From: Maribacter polysaccharolyticus
GTDB taxonomy: Bacteria > Bacteroidota > Bacteroidia > Flavobacteriales > Flavobacteriaceae
Direction of reading: 5' to 3'
Assembly: GCF_028882255.1 (NCBI RefSeq)
Contig: NZ_JARBUY010000001.1
Coordinates: 123,975-187,974, forward strand
Length of the DNA: 64,000 nt
The notes under the pieces are model-generated. The model did no database searches, was not told the origin of the DNA, and was given only the letters and a program-made list of their open reading frames with translations. Below, in pieces: positions 18,426-27,323 of the stretch (within the stretch, counting starts at the first letter, position 1; each line of letters begins with the position of its first letter). Position numbers and translations under genes: made by a program.

Positions 18426-19016
18426 TCAAGGCTTGTAATCATCAAATGCGCTGCGTACGTCTTCCATACTGAAATTATACTCGGTTTTGAGATTTTTCAA
18501 TGGTATGTCTTTCGGCACATCTTGGGGTAAATGCAACCTTTGGATGAGATAGGATACGGGTACTTTCAATTCATCACCTATATCATTGAACGTCATTGAA
18601 CCCCGAATAGCACTACTATCCATCGTAGGGGAAACCTTTTCAAACTTGTTCGATCCATTCGCTGCAGAACTTTCGACCGGGGAAATGATCGGAGCAATGG
18701 CCAGTGCCAAAAGCGCAAATAAACCAACCCATCCCAGAGCGACCCTTTTGCCGGTATCCTGCGACTTTTTCCCTTTGGTAAGGCTAACGATCCATCGCCA
18801 ATGAAGAATCAAATGAAAGGCTAAAACCAGTAAAAACAATACCGCTATCCAGAAATGGATAGTACCCCATTCATGCCGGTCCAAGCTCCAAATGGTATTC
18901 CCGTGACCACTTCCTTTGGGAAGGTTGTAATAGAGGATAATGCCAGTAGAAACCAGTAAAACAAAACAAATAAAAGCTACGAGATCTATGAGATAATTTT
19001 TTGTGGGCGTCTTCAT
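18426..19016 (-). CDS. DUF4405 domain-containing membrane protein
   Basis: This 196-residue protein has three membrane spans in its first 120 residues: DLVAFICFVLLVSTGIILYY, a second span with HFWIAVLFLLVLAFHLILHW, and GWVGLFALLALAIAPII. Several histidines (EWGTIHFW, FHLILHWRW) are placed as in b-type haem-binding cytochrome domains, which is the usual idea for DUF4405. The C-terminal half is soluble and includes MTFNDIGDELKVPVSYLIQR. It is convergent with ccsBA, with 48 bp between the stops, so a cytochrome-related role fits the context but is not shown. Confidence 0.78.
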   Translation of the reverse strand: MKTPTKNYLIDLVAFICFVLLVSTGIILYYNLPKGSGHGNTIWSLDRHEWGTIHFWIAVLFLLVLAFHLILHWRWIVSLTKGKKSQDTGKRVALGWVGLFALLALAIAPIISPVESSAANGSNKFEKVSPTMDSSAIRGSMTFNDIGDELKVPVSYLIQRLHLPQDVPKDIPLKNLKTEYNFSMEDVRSAFDDYKP

Positions 19017-19312
19017 TTCAAAATGAATATGGTTAATGGTTTAATGAAAATCCAAAATAGGGAACACCGTGGGTCCAATGAAAAAATCCTTCCCATTTTG
19101 TAACCTATACTTATCAAAATTAAGATCTTAAATAAAAGAAGGACATGATAATGATCATGGGGAAAGTAACTTTAACTTACCCATTCCACAATCACGAACT
19201 CCTTGGTATTATATCCTCTTTATACACTCCACAACATTGTTGAATAATTAGGTGCCTACCAAAAGAAATTCATAACTTTAAGCCTTCCTTAAAAAGATGA
19301 AAAACCAACGCC

Positions 19313-20491
19313 ATGAAGAAAGGATTGAATACCATTTGCACCCATGAGGGCGAAATACATGATGAACAGTTCAAAGGGGCGGTTTCGCCTTTATATATGA
19401 GTACCTCCTATGCCTTTGAAGATGTGGAGGTAAAGCGTTACCCAAGATATTTCAATACCCCGAACCAAGTGGCCTTGTCACAAAAAATAGCCGCATTGGA
19501 ACATGCTGAGGCAGCAATGATATTCGGCAGCGGTATGGCTGCAATCAGTACGGCCTTACTGGCCTTTCTGAAAACTGGTGATCACATAGTACTCCAAAAA
19601 ACCTTATATGGGGGGACCTACAATTTCGTGAGTGAGGAATTTTCTAAGTACGGTATCGAATATTCGTTTACCGAAGGTCTGGACCCTGAGGATTTTGAGG
19701 CGAAAATAAAGAAGAATACCAAAGTGATCTTTGTAGAGACACCTTCGAACCCATTATTGACCATCACGGATATTTCTGCCATCGCAGGCATTGCCCAAAA
19801 ACATGGTTTGGTTTCCATGATCGACAATACCTTTGCCAGTCCCGTAAATCAAAACCCGATTGATTTCGGCATCGATATCATCATTCATAGTGCCACTAAA
19901 TATATGGGCGGGCATTCGGATATATGTGCCGGTGCGGTTGCTTCTACCCATGAATATATGGACAGGATCTTTCAATTAGGGAAAAATCTTGGAGGAAGTT
20001 TGAGTGATTTTACGGTGTGGCTTTTGGAAAGAAGCATAAAGACCATGGGTATTCGGGTCAGGGCCCAGAATGGCAATGCACAAGCCATGGCTGAATTCCT
20101 TGACGCACATTCCGAAATAGACAAGGTTTATTATCCCGGATTGCCGAACCATCCCGATCACGACCTGGCCAAAACCCAGATGCGGGGATTTGGCGGAATG
20201 CTCTCTTTTGAATTGAATCCAAAATATGACGCATCACAATTTCAAAAGGCATTGGAGCTTATAAAACCATCGATGAGTTTGGCAGGTGTTGAAAGCACCG
20301 TACTTTCCCCAGCTCAGACCTCCCATGCCCTAATAGGTCCTGAAGAACGATTGAACCAAGGAATAACCGACGGACTGATTCGATTTTCGGTAGGGATAGA
20401 AGAGCCTGAGGATTTAATGGCGGATATAGAACAGGCCCTAAAGAAAATCAGTGTGGAAAAGATGGGTTTAAATACAAACCCGATCGTATAA
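19313..20491 (+). CDS. Trans-sulfuration family PLP enzyme (cystathionine gamma-synthase/lyase or methionine gamma-lyase)
   Basis: This 392-residue enzyme belongs to the Cys/Met metabolism PLP family. The PLP lysine lies in HSATKYMGGHSDICAG (near residue 200), and TLYGGTYNF holds the tyrosine that stacks on PLP. SSR-type C-terminal residues appear as GVESTVLSPAQTSHAL. The position after YG, which is Cys in typical methionine gamma-lyases, is Gly here, which leans toward cystathionine gamma-synthase or lyase; the exact reaction needs assay. It has a 296-bp upstream region without a recognised riboswitch and is followed 66 bp later by bshB1. Confidence 0.88.
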   Translation: MKKGLNTICTHEGEIHDEQFKGAVSPLYMSTSYAFEDVEVKRYPRYFNTPNQVALSQKIAALEHAEAAMIFGSGMAAISTALLAFLKTGDHIVLQKTLYGGTYNFVSEEFSKYGIEYSFTEGLDPEDFEAKIKKNTKVIFVETPSNPLLTITDISAIAGIAQKHGLVSMIDNTFASPVNQNPIDFGIDIIIHSATKYMGGHSDICAGAVASTHEYMDRIFQLGKNLGGSLSDFTVWLLERSIKTMGIRVRAQNGNAQAMAEFLDAHSEIDKVYYPGLPNHPDHDLAKTQMRGFGGMLSFELNPKYDASQFQKALELIKPSMSLAGVESTVLSPAQTSHALIGPEERLNQGITDGLIRFSVGIEEPEDLMADIEQALKKISVEKMGLNTNPIV

Positions 20492-20557
20492 TTCCCGTTT
20501 TTAAACACGCGCGAAGAAAGAATCAACTTTATTTTACGAAGAAATAAATAAACATAC

Positions 20558-21280
20558 ATGAAATTAGATATATTGGTTTTCGGAGCTCACCCCGATGATG
20601 CCGAACTTGGTGCAGGTGCGACCATAGCCAAGGAAGTAGCCAACGGAAAAAAAGTGGGTATCATAGATTTGACCCGAGGGGAATTGGGAACCAGGGGTTC
20701 TGCGGAGATCAGGGACAATGAAGCTTTGGCCGCGGCCAAGATCTTAGGTATTTCGGTACGGGAAAACCTGGAGTTTGCAGATGGGTTTTTTGTCAATGAT
20801 AAAAAGCATCAAATGGCCATTATCAGGATGATTCGAAAATATCGCCCGGAAATTGTCTTATGTAATGCCATTGATGATCGGCATATCGATCATGGAAAAG
20901 GAAGTAAATTGGTAAGTGATGCCTGTTTCCTGAGTGGATTGATGAAAATAGATTCAAAAATGGAAGGGGACGATCAATGGCAAGATCCTTGGAGACCCAA
21001 ACAGGTATATCATTACATACAATGGAAAAATTTAGAGCCCGATTTCGTGATTGATGTCTCTGGCTTTATCGATATAAAAAGAAAGGCAATTCTGGCCTAT
21101 TCTTCCCAATTTCATGACCCAAATAGCGATCAACCGGAAACCCCGATAAGTAGCAAGACCTTTTTGGACAGTGTGGATTTTAGGGCAAGGGACCTTGGGC
21201 GTCTAATAGGGGTAGACCATGCCGAGGGCTATACGGCCGAACGTTATCCTGCGGTTCGCAATTTGTTCGATTTGGTTTAA
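20558..21280 (+). CDS. bshB1: Bacillithiol biosynthesis deacetylase BshB1
   Basis: This 240-residue PIG-L-type zinc enzyme removes acetate from GlcNAc-malate, the second step of bacillithiol synthesis. Its signature is FGAHPDDAELGAGATIA, then DLTRGELGTRGSAEIRDNEA and the third ligand region DDRHIDHGKGSK. SSQFHDPNSDQPETPIS is typical of the BshB1 subfamily. The partner genes bshA and bshC are not in this window. Its stop codon overlaps the stop codon of the convergent histidine kinase gene by 4 bp. Confidence 0.95.
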   Translation: MKLDILVFGAHPDDAELGAGATIAKEVANGKKVGIIDLTRGELGTRGSAEIRDNEALAAAKILGISVRENLEFADGFFVNDKKHQMAIIRMIRKYRPEIVLCNAIDDRHIDHGKGSKLVSDACFLSGLMKIDSKMEGDDQWQDPWRPKQVYHYIQWKNLEPDFVIDVSGFIDIKRKAILAYSSQFHDPNSDQPETPISSKTFLDSVDFRARDLGRLIGVDHAEGYTAERYPAVRNLFDLV

Positions 21281-23349
21281 CCCGCTTTCTTTAAATTGTT
21301 CCTCATTTTGGGCAAGGTGAAATAAAAGCACGACCCTTTGGGTATGGTACTTTCGACCCAAATGTCACCATTGTTCTTTTCCACCATTTCCTTACAAAGG
21401 GAAAGCCCCAAACCGGTTCCTTTTTCATCGTTGGTACCATAGGTGGTGATGTTGGCATTCTTCTTGAACAGTTTCTTTTGGACTTCCTCTTTGATACCTA
21501 TACCGGTATCCTTCACCGAAATTTCCCATAGCGGACCCCGTTCATTGACGCTTACCGTGATCGTACCGTTTTCAGGGGTAAATTTAATGGCATTGCTTAT
21601 AAGATTCCGAATGACGATATCGATTTGGTCGCCATCGGCCCAACAAAGGGTATTGCCAAAAACCTTGTTCACGATCTGGATGGATTTGGTCGAGGCACTT
21701 TCTTCAAGTAAATTTATATTCTCTATGACCAGGTTCTCCAGGGCTATGGCACTCGGTTTGGTACTTGAACCGTTCATTTGGGTACGGCCCCATGAAAGTA
21801 GGTTGTTCAATGTAAATGAAATATTGTCAAGGTCTTTTCCCAATTTGGGGATGAACTGCAAAAAGTCGTTTGACCCGATCTCCCCGTTCCTATACAGTTT
21901 CAACAATCCCTGGAAAGCGGCAATGGGACCCCTGAGGTCATGTCCGATTATTGAGAATAATTTGTCCTTGGTTTCATTGGATGCCCGTAATTCCTTTTCA
22001 TGTTCGATCAATTCCAAAGTCTTGCTTTGCAATTCATCGTTCAAATTTTTAAGGATTTTCTTATTTCGATAGATGGCCAAAGTTACGACCAAGAAAATCC
22101 CCACCAATAACATGGCCGCATAAATGTACCTTTTTTGGTCGGCCAAAGCTTGCTCATTTTCGATGATGAGTTGTTCCTTTTCCTTATCAAAATCCAATTT
22201 GGTGATCAACATGGTAAGGTTTTTCTCGTTTCTATGGGCCATGATCGTATCGTTGATAGCTTGGTATTGCTCATGGTAATCCAGTGCCGTTTCAAGATCC
22301 CCTTTGTTTTTGTTTACCTTATATAAGATCATGGTACCTTTTCGAATTTCTTCCTTAAAATTCAATTTTTTCGAAAGATCCATGGCCTTTAAGGCATAAT
22401 GTTCGGATAAACTGTCTTTTCCCTGTCCAAGGTAAACCTCGGCAATCCCATTCAACAAGGAAGTTTCTCCTCGGATATCATCGATGTTTTTATGAAGCAT
22501 CTCACCCTGTTTATACCAGAACAAGGCCCATTTATAATCCTTATTTTTAAGATAGGTCTTCCCTTTTACTTCATAGGCATAGGCCAACCAGTCCATGATC
22601 TTGTGTTTTTCGAAAACCCCGATACTACTGTTTATGTTGTACATGGCATACTCGAATTCGCCCATTTCAGCATATGCCGAGGCCAAATTACTCATGGTTT
22701 CGGCCATATAAACTTCATTCCCGATCCTTTGGTTGATTTTTTTTACGATTTTATAATATTGAACGGCTTGTTCATAGTTTTCTTGATTGACATAGAGGTT
22801 CGCGATATTTTCATTCAAGATCGATAGCATCTTATCGTCCCCCAAGAGTTTGGCATATTCAATACTCTTTAAGAATAATTTCAAGGATTCTGCATAATCC
22901 CCCATATAACGGTACACATTGGCAAGATGGTTTTCTATTTCAAGGATTTTGACATAGTCATTACGTTCCTCGGATATTGCCAATGACTTCTTATAATACT
23001 TGATGGCTTCTCCATACTTTCCTTGATCTTCAAAGTAACTACCCAGTCCTTCATAAGAGTTACCTTGGCCATATTTATCATCGGCTTCCAAAGCCAATGT
23101 CAAGGCCTCACTCGAAATAAGGAAAAGGCTATCGGAATTATAAAAACGCATTTCCTTACCAAGGTCGGTCAACAATTTTATATAGGTGCTATCCTTAGGG
23201 TTAAAGTCATTCTTCGATTCGATCCGACGGATCTGATACCGCAGACTATCCCTACGTAGAATTTGTGACTGTACTTCGATACATACGAAACTGGCCAATA
23301 GGAATAGAAGAACGAACTTTTTTTGGGGGAATGTGTATTTTATATTCAT
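21277..23349 (-). CDS. TPR-containing sensor histidine kinase
   Basis: This 690-residue membrane sensor kinase has a signal sequence, then about seven tetratricopeptide repeats (residues 70-370; for example YGEAIKYYKKSLAISEERND). One transmembrane helix follows near residue 410 (YIYAAMLLVGIFLVVTLAIY), then a coiled coil, a HisKA domain with the phosphorylation site SIIGHDLRGPIAAF near residue 470, and a HATPase domain with NLISNAIKFTPENG and GTGLGLSLCKEMVEK. The TPR part probably faces the periplasm. No response regulator gene is adjacent, so it is an orphan. ATG 23349 is preferred to 23373 because it gives a standard signal peptide. Confidence 0.92.
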   Translation of the reverse strand: MNIKYTFPQKKFVLLFLLASFVCIEVQSQILRRDSLRYQIRRIESKNDFNPKDSTYIKLLTDLGKEMRFYNSDSLFLISSEALTLALEADDKYGQGNSYEGLGSYFEDQGKYGEAIKYYKKSLAISEERNDYVKILEIENHLANVYRYMGDYAESLKLFLKSIEYAKLLGDDKMLSILNENIANLYVNQENYEQAVQYYKIVKKINQRIGNEVYMAETMSNLASAYAEMGEFEYAMYNINSSIGVFEKHKIMDWLAYAYEVKGKTYLKNKDYKWALFWYKQGEMLHKNIDDIRGETSLLNGIAEVYLGQGKDSLSEHYALKAMDLSKKLNFKEEIRKGTMILYKVNKNKGDLETALDYHEQYQAINDTIMAHRNEKNLTMLITKLDFDKEKEQLIIENEQALADQKRYIYAAMLLVGIFLVVTLAIYRNKKILKNLNDELQSKTLELIEHEKELRASNETKDKLFSIIGHDLRGPIAAFQGLLKLYRNGEIGSNDFLQFIPKLGKDLDNISFTLNNLLSWGRTQMNGSSTKPSAIALENLVIENINLLEESASTKSIQIVNKVFGNTLCWADGDQIDIVIRNLISNAIKFTPENGTITVSVNERGPLWEISVKDTGIGIKEEVQKKLFKKNANITTYGTNDEKGTGLGLSLCKEMVEKNNGDIWVESTIPKGSCFYFTLPKMRNNLKKAG

Positions 23350-23575
23350 CTTAATGTATAGGACAGGAAACATCTATTTATTCAAGGACTAAAAATAAAT
23401 GTTAGGTCCTTTAAAAGGTAATTAATGTTGTGAAACGGCAATTTTTGTGTGTTTTATCGTATCAAACATGCATTTCATCGGTAAAATGGTGCAATTCTAA
23501 AATTGGGAATACTTTTAGGAACCACCTTCGATCTATAAAAAATGTAAATTCTTTTAAAAATATAATCGGTTTTAG

Positions 23576-23607
23576 TTGGTAAGATCGATGAAAAAAAATT
23601 AACTTTG
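23576..23607 (+). promoter_or_regulatory. Promoter of tRNA-His
   Basis: TTG at 23576-23578 and TAACTTTG at 23600-23607 are 21 bp apart and match the Bacteroidota sigma factor consensus. The predicted start site is about 10 bp before the mature tRNA. Confidence 0.65.
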
Positions 23608-23621
23608 CACCCGCTTTAAAT

Positions 23622-23696
23622 GGTGGTTGTAGCTCAGCTGGTTAGAGCGCTGGATTGTGGTTCCAGAGGTCGCCGGTTCGAACCCGGTCTTCCACC
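23622..23696 (+). tRNA. tRNA-His (GTG anticodon)
   Basis: A full cloverleaf is visible: D arm GCTC...GAGC, anticodon arm CTGGA-TTGTGGT-TCCAG with anticodon GTG (His), and T arm GCCGG-TTCGAAC-CCGGT. An extra 5' G (position -1, base 23622) faces C73, as expected for histidine tRNA. The 3' CCA is not encoded. The acceptor stem pairs at positions 1-4 and 7 but shows two T-T oppositions at 5-68 and 6-67. The gene has its own promoter and terminator. Confidence 0.95.
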
Positions 23697-23704
23697 CAAA
23701 ATAC

Positions 23705-23737
23705 AAAAGCCCTGACAACGGAGTCAGGGCTTTTTTT
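23705..23737. terminator. Bidirectional terminator between tRNA-His and the M28 peptidase gene
   Basis: AAAAGCCCTGAC pairs with GTCAGGGCTTTT and is followed by T7 on the plus strand; the minus strand also ends in a T-rich tract, so it can serve both convergent units. Confidence 0.9.
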
Positions 23738-23755
23738 GTGCGATGCCGTAAGGTA

Positions 23756-25318
23756 TTATTTTGAAACCTTATCCACGCTTATTTTGGAATTACGATTGGC
23801 GATTTCCCAAGCCGTATAAAAAATCAATCGTGTACGGTTCTCTAAAAGATCGTAATTTATTTTGTCTGGGGTATCGGTGGGGCGGTGATAGTCATCATGG
23901 GTGCCATTGAAATAAAAAATGATCGGTATGTTATTTTTGGCAAAATTATAGTGGTCACTCCTGTAATAAAACCGATTGGGATCGTGGGGGTCATTATAGG
24001 TATAATCGAGCTCAATGTTCATGTATTTTCGATTCACCTGCTCCGAAAGGTTATGTAGATCGGTACTTAATTTATCCGAACCTATTAAATAAAGATAGTT
24101 ACGGTCCCCTTCGCGTTTAGGGTCTATTCTACCTATCATATCGATATTTAAATTGGCCACGGTCTTCTTCAAAGGAAAAATCGGGTCTATATCGGTATAA
24201 TACTCCGAACCGAACAATCCTTTTTCCTCCCCGGTTACATGAAGGAAAACTACGGAACGATTAGGACCATAACCTGCTTCTGCGGCTTGTTTAAAGGCCT
24301 CCGCTATTTCCAATAAAGCCACTGTACCTGAGCCATCATCATCGGCACCGTTGTTTATTTCCCCTTTATCGGTTATACCTATATGGTCTAAATGGGAAGA
24401 AATAACGACATATTCATCCGGTTTGGTCGACCCCTTGATATAGGCAACGACGTTTTCAGATTCGATGACACTTCCGTTAGACGTAAGGTTAAGGTTCAAA
24501 TCCGTACCAAGAAATTCAGTAGCTGTACCATTCAAGATTCCGGGATACAATTCAGCTGCGGCTTTTTTGTTCAGAACAACATTCATGAATATCGGATCAT
24601 TGGACTTTTTCAAGGAAAGTTTCCCTGAAGAGCCTTGTTTTATCCTTTTGTAATAACTTTGATATCTTGAAAAATTTTCATCATCATAATACAACATCCC
24701 CAACCCGCCATGCTCCTGTATGGCTCTGGATCGTTCCCCGTAGGCATCGGATACTTTACTCCATTTTGATTTGTTGCGCGTACCGCTAATCTTATATGTT
24801 CCATCGGCATTTACCGGTTCGCCAAACTTCACCAGTACCAGTTTGCCTTTTATATCCAAATCCGTAAAATCGCTGTAATTTTCATCCTCTATTCCATACC
24901 CAGCATAGACAATCGAATCAAAATGGCCTTTTACGGCATCAAACGCCAGGACATCTTCCCCCAATTCATGGCTAATCCCATTGATTTCTATTGCCCCAGA
25001 AGGCATTTCATTGGTCAATAAGGGAACTTTTTGGAAATAATCACTATTGCCCTGTGCTGCAGGGATATCCAAAGTGACATATTGATCCTTGATATAGGCT
25101 ACTGCCTTCTTTGCTCCATTGGTGCCGGTTTCACGCCCTTCAAAATCATCGGATGCATAAACATATAAGTGTTCTTTCAACTCATCGGCTGTTATGGATG
25201 CCGCATAAGTTTTTTGAACCGTTTGAGTTGTAGTATCTTCCTTTTTTTCAGGAACCGTTTTTTGCGAAGAATTACAGGCCATTGATAAACCAACGGCAAT
25301 TAAAACCAATTTATTCAT
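23756..25318 (-). CDS. M28-family zinc peptidase, lipoprotein
   Basis: This 520-residue exported aminopeptidase-like enzyme begins with a lipoprotein signal (GLSMAC, Cys near residue 15). A protease-associated region occupies about residues 120-250. The M28 catalytic domain has the di-zinc ligands SSHLDH, NNGADDDGSGT, VTGEEKGLFGSE, NIDMIGR and a final histidine in THDDYHRPTDT. Such enzymes release N-terminal residues from peptides in the periplasm or at the cell surface. It is transcribed alone and converges on tRNA-His. Confidence 0.92.
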   Translation of the reverse strand: MNKLVLIAVGLSMACNSSQKTVPEKKEDTTTQTVQKTYAASITADELKEHLYVYASDDFEGRETGTNGAKKAVAYIKDQYVTLDIPAAQGNSDYFQKVPLLTNEMPSGAIEINGISHELGEDVLAFDAVKGHFDSIVYAGYGIEDENYSDFTDLDIKGKLVLVKFGEPVNADGTYKISGTRNKSKWSKVSDAYGERSRAIQEHGGLGMLYYDDENFSRYQSYYKRIKQGSSGKLSLKKSNDPIFMNVVLNKKAAAELYPGILNGTATEFLGTDLNLNLTSNGSVIESENVVAYIKGSTKPDEYVVISSHLDHIGITDKGEINNGADDDGSGTVALLEIAEAFKQAAEAGYGPNRSVVFLHVTGEEKGLFGSEYYTDIDPIFPLKKTVANLNIDMIGRIDPKREGDRNYLYLIGSDKLSTDLHNLSEQVNRKYMNIELDYTYNDPHDPNRFYYRSDHYNFAKNNIPIIFYFNGTHDDYHRPTDTPDKINYDLLENRTRLIFYTAWEIANRNSKISVDKVSK

Positions 25319-25728
25319 TAAGGAAAGATTTTTAAAGCATCAAAAATAATGAAAACCGTCGGGTCTTTCCTTTTATTTCCAAACCTGTGCGGCATTATTG
25401 CTTTATTGGCAATTTTATGAAGCTGTCATTGATAAATTATATTTTATGGATGCTTTTTTAATCAATGTATTTATAGTGGATAAACGATAGGCTTATGGAT
25501 ATAATGGATTGGTGTTGAAATCGTTATGGATTCCTTACGAATTCCCTCAAAATGTCGAAAAATTTATAGATCGATGACCAAAGTTACGGAATGGACAGGG
25601 CTGAAGACGGCACTAGGTAAAGGTTCCGATGATCAATGAAGGTATTTTTTGTCGATTGAAGATCGATTTAGAATATTAATCAATAATTTGGTACTGGAAT
25701 ATTTATGAATATTAAAAAGAATACCAAA
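25319..25728. other. Intergenic region without a recognised gene
   Basis: This AT-rich divergent interval lies between the M28 peptidase and the aldehyde dehydrogenase. It contains a 37-codon open frame (25526-25639, +) with no ribosome-binding site or recognisable family, so no gene is claimed. No convincing promoter consensus or riboswitch was found by eye. Confidence 0.6.
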
Positions 25729-27312
25729 ATGATTACGGGTAAAAATTATATTGGGAATAGGCTTTCCGCCAAGGGTGAAATAACCTACAAAACATTTAAT
25801 CCACAATTAAATACGGAAAACGATATCCCTTTCATGGAAGCTACACCTGGGGAAATCGAGGAGGCCATAACATTGGCTACTGCTGCCGCAACGGAATTTG
25901 GGGCTTTAACGGGAAATAGAAAGGCCGAATTTTTGAATGCGATAGCCGATGGGATTTTAGCCTTGGGAGACAAATTGATCAAAACTTATTGCTCAGAAAC
26001 CGGTTTGCCCGAAGGAAGGGCAATGGGGGAAAGGGGCAGGACCATTGGCCAATTGAGGGCCTTTGCGAAATTAGTGGAAGAAGGTTCATGGGTAGAGGCA
26101 TCCATAGATACGGCCATTCCCGACAGAACCCCAATCCCAAAACCTGATTTACGCAAAATGTTGATTCCTTTAGGCCCAGTGGTGGTTTTTGGTGCCAGTA
26201 ATTTTCCGTTGGCCTATTCTACGGCTGGGGGCGATACGGCAGCTGCCTTCGCGGCCGGATGTCCGGTAATCGTTAAATCACATCCCATGCATGCAGGTAC
26301 AGGGGAATTGGTTGCTTCGGCCATTGTCAATGCAGCCAAGCAAACGAATATGCCCATTGGCGTTTTTTCAAATTTAAACAGTAGTGGAATAGAAGTAGGT
26401 ACGGCCCTTGTACAACATCCCGGAGTGAAGGCCGTTGGCTTTACAGGAAGCATCGGAGGCGGTAGGGCCTTGTTCAATTTGGCCGCACAGCGGGAAGAAC
26501 CGATTCCTGTTTTTGCTGAAATGGGAAGTGTGAACCCCGTTGTACTATTACCGGAAGCCGTACTTAAAAGAGGGGAGGCGTTGGCCAAGACCTATGCGGG
26601 ATCCATCACGTTGGGAACCGGACAATTTTGTACCAATCCAGGATTACTTTTAGGGATCAAAAGTGGGGAATTGACCGCTTTCATAAAAAAGCTTTCGGAT
26701 GAAATCATCAAAATAGAACCTAGCTGTATGTTACATCCCAATATCATTGGGGCATATGAGTCAAAAAAAGAAAAAGCACTTTCCCAAAGTGGTATAACGG
26801 TGAAAGCTGAATTGGAGAAAAGTGTGCAGGTAAATTATGCCAGACAAACGGTTACTACGGTAGAAGGCAATACCTTTTTACAAAACAAGACCTTACACCA
26901 GGAGATTTTCGGTCCTTATTCCATCGTTGTCCAATGTGAGGATGTAAACCAGTTGGAAGAAATCATCAAAAATCTTGAAGGCCAGTTGACCGGTACCCTA
27001 ATTGCCGAAGAACAAGAGTTGACGGCAAATCCGAACATTGTCAGTGCGTTACAGAATAGGGTAGGGAGATTAATATACAATGGGGTACCTACCGGGGTAG
27101 AGGTATGTCCGTCAATGCAACATGGTGGACCTTATCCTGCATCCACCGATAGTAGATTTACCGCCGTAGGCGTTCATTCGATCAAACGTTGGGTGCGACC
27201 GATCAGCTACCAGGATTGGCCCAATGACCAATTGCCTGACGAATTAAAAAATGAGAATCCATTGGGCATTTTACGATTGGTAAACAATGAACAAACAAAA
27301 AGCGCTCTCTAA
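25729..27312 (+). CDS. NADP+ aldehyde dehydrogenase, 2-oxoglutarate semialdehyde type
   Basis: This 527-residue ALDH-superfamily enzyme has the catalytic cysteine in GTGQFCTNPG (near residue 300) and the general-base glutamate in VFAEMGSVNPV. The GFTGSIGGGRALFNLA loop fits the subfamily that oxidises 2-oxoglutarate (2,5-dioxopentanoate) semialdehyde to 2-oxoglutarate with NADP+. The next gene, 11 bp downstream, is a 4-hydroxyproline epimerase, so the pair matches hydroxyproline catabolism. ATG 25729 (MITGKNYIGN) is chosen as the family-typical start; ATG 25705 in frame would add eight residues. Confidence 0.9.
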   Translation: MITGKNYIGNRLSAKGEITYKTFNPQLNTENDIPFMEATPGEIEEAITLATAAATEFGALTGNRKAEFLNAIADGILALGDKLIKTYCSETGLPEGRAMGERGRTIGQLRAFAKLVEEGSWVEASIDTAIPDRTPIPKPDLRKMLIPLGPVVVFGASNFPLAYSTAGGDTAAAFAAGCPVIVKSHPMHAGTGELVASAIVNAAKQTNMPIGVFSNLNSSGIEVGTALVQHPGVKAVGFTGSIGGGRALFNLAAQREEPIPVFAEMGSVNPVVLLPEAVLKRGEALAKTYAGSITLGTGQFCTNPGLLLGIKSGELTAFIKKLSDEIIKIEPSCMLHPNIIGAYESKKEKALSQSGITVKAELEKSVQVNYARQTVTTVEGNTFLQNKTLHQEIFGPYSIVVQCEDVNQLEEIIKNLEGQLTGTLIAEEQELTANPNIVSALQNRVGRLIYNGVPTGVEVCPSMQHGGPYPASTDSRFTAVGVHSIKRWVRPISYQDWPNDQLPDELKNENPLGILRLVNNEQTKSAL

Positions 27313-27323
27313 ATACCCCAAGT

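Noticed and set aside
19017-19312. Possible SAM riboswitch before the trans-sulfuration gene
   Set aside because: No conserved SAM-I or SAM-II core was found; only weak inverted repeats such as CATGAT/ATCATG are present.
23622-23737. tRNA-His as an integration site for a mobile element
   Set aside because: No integrase, no duplicate of the tRNA 3' end and no composition change on either side.
25526-25639. 37-codon open frame before the aldehyde dehydrogenase
   Set aside because: No ribosome-binding site, promoter or known motif; length is expected by chance.
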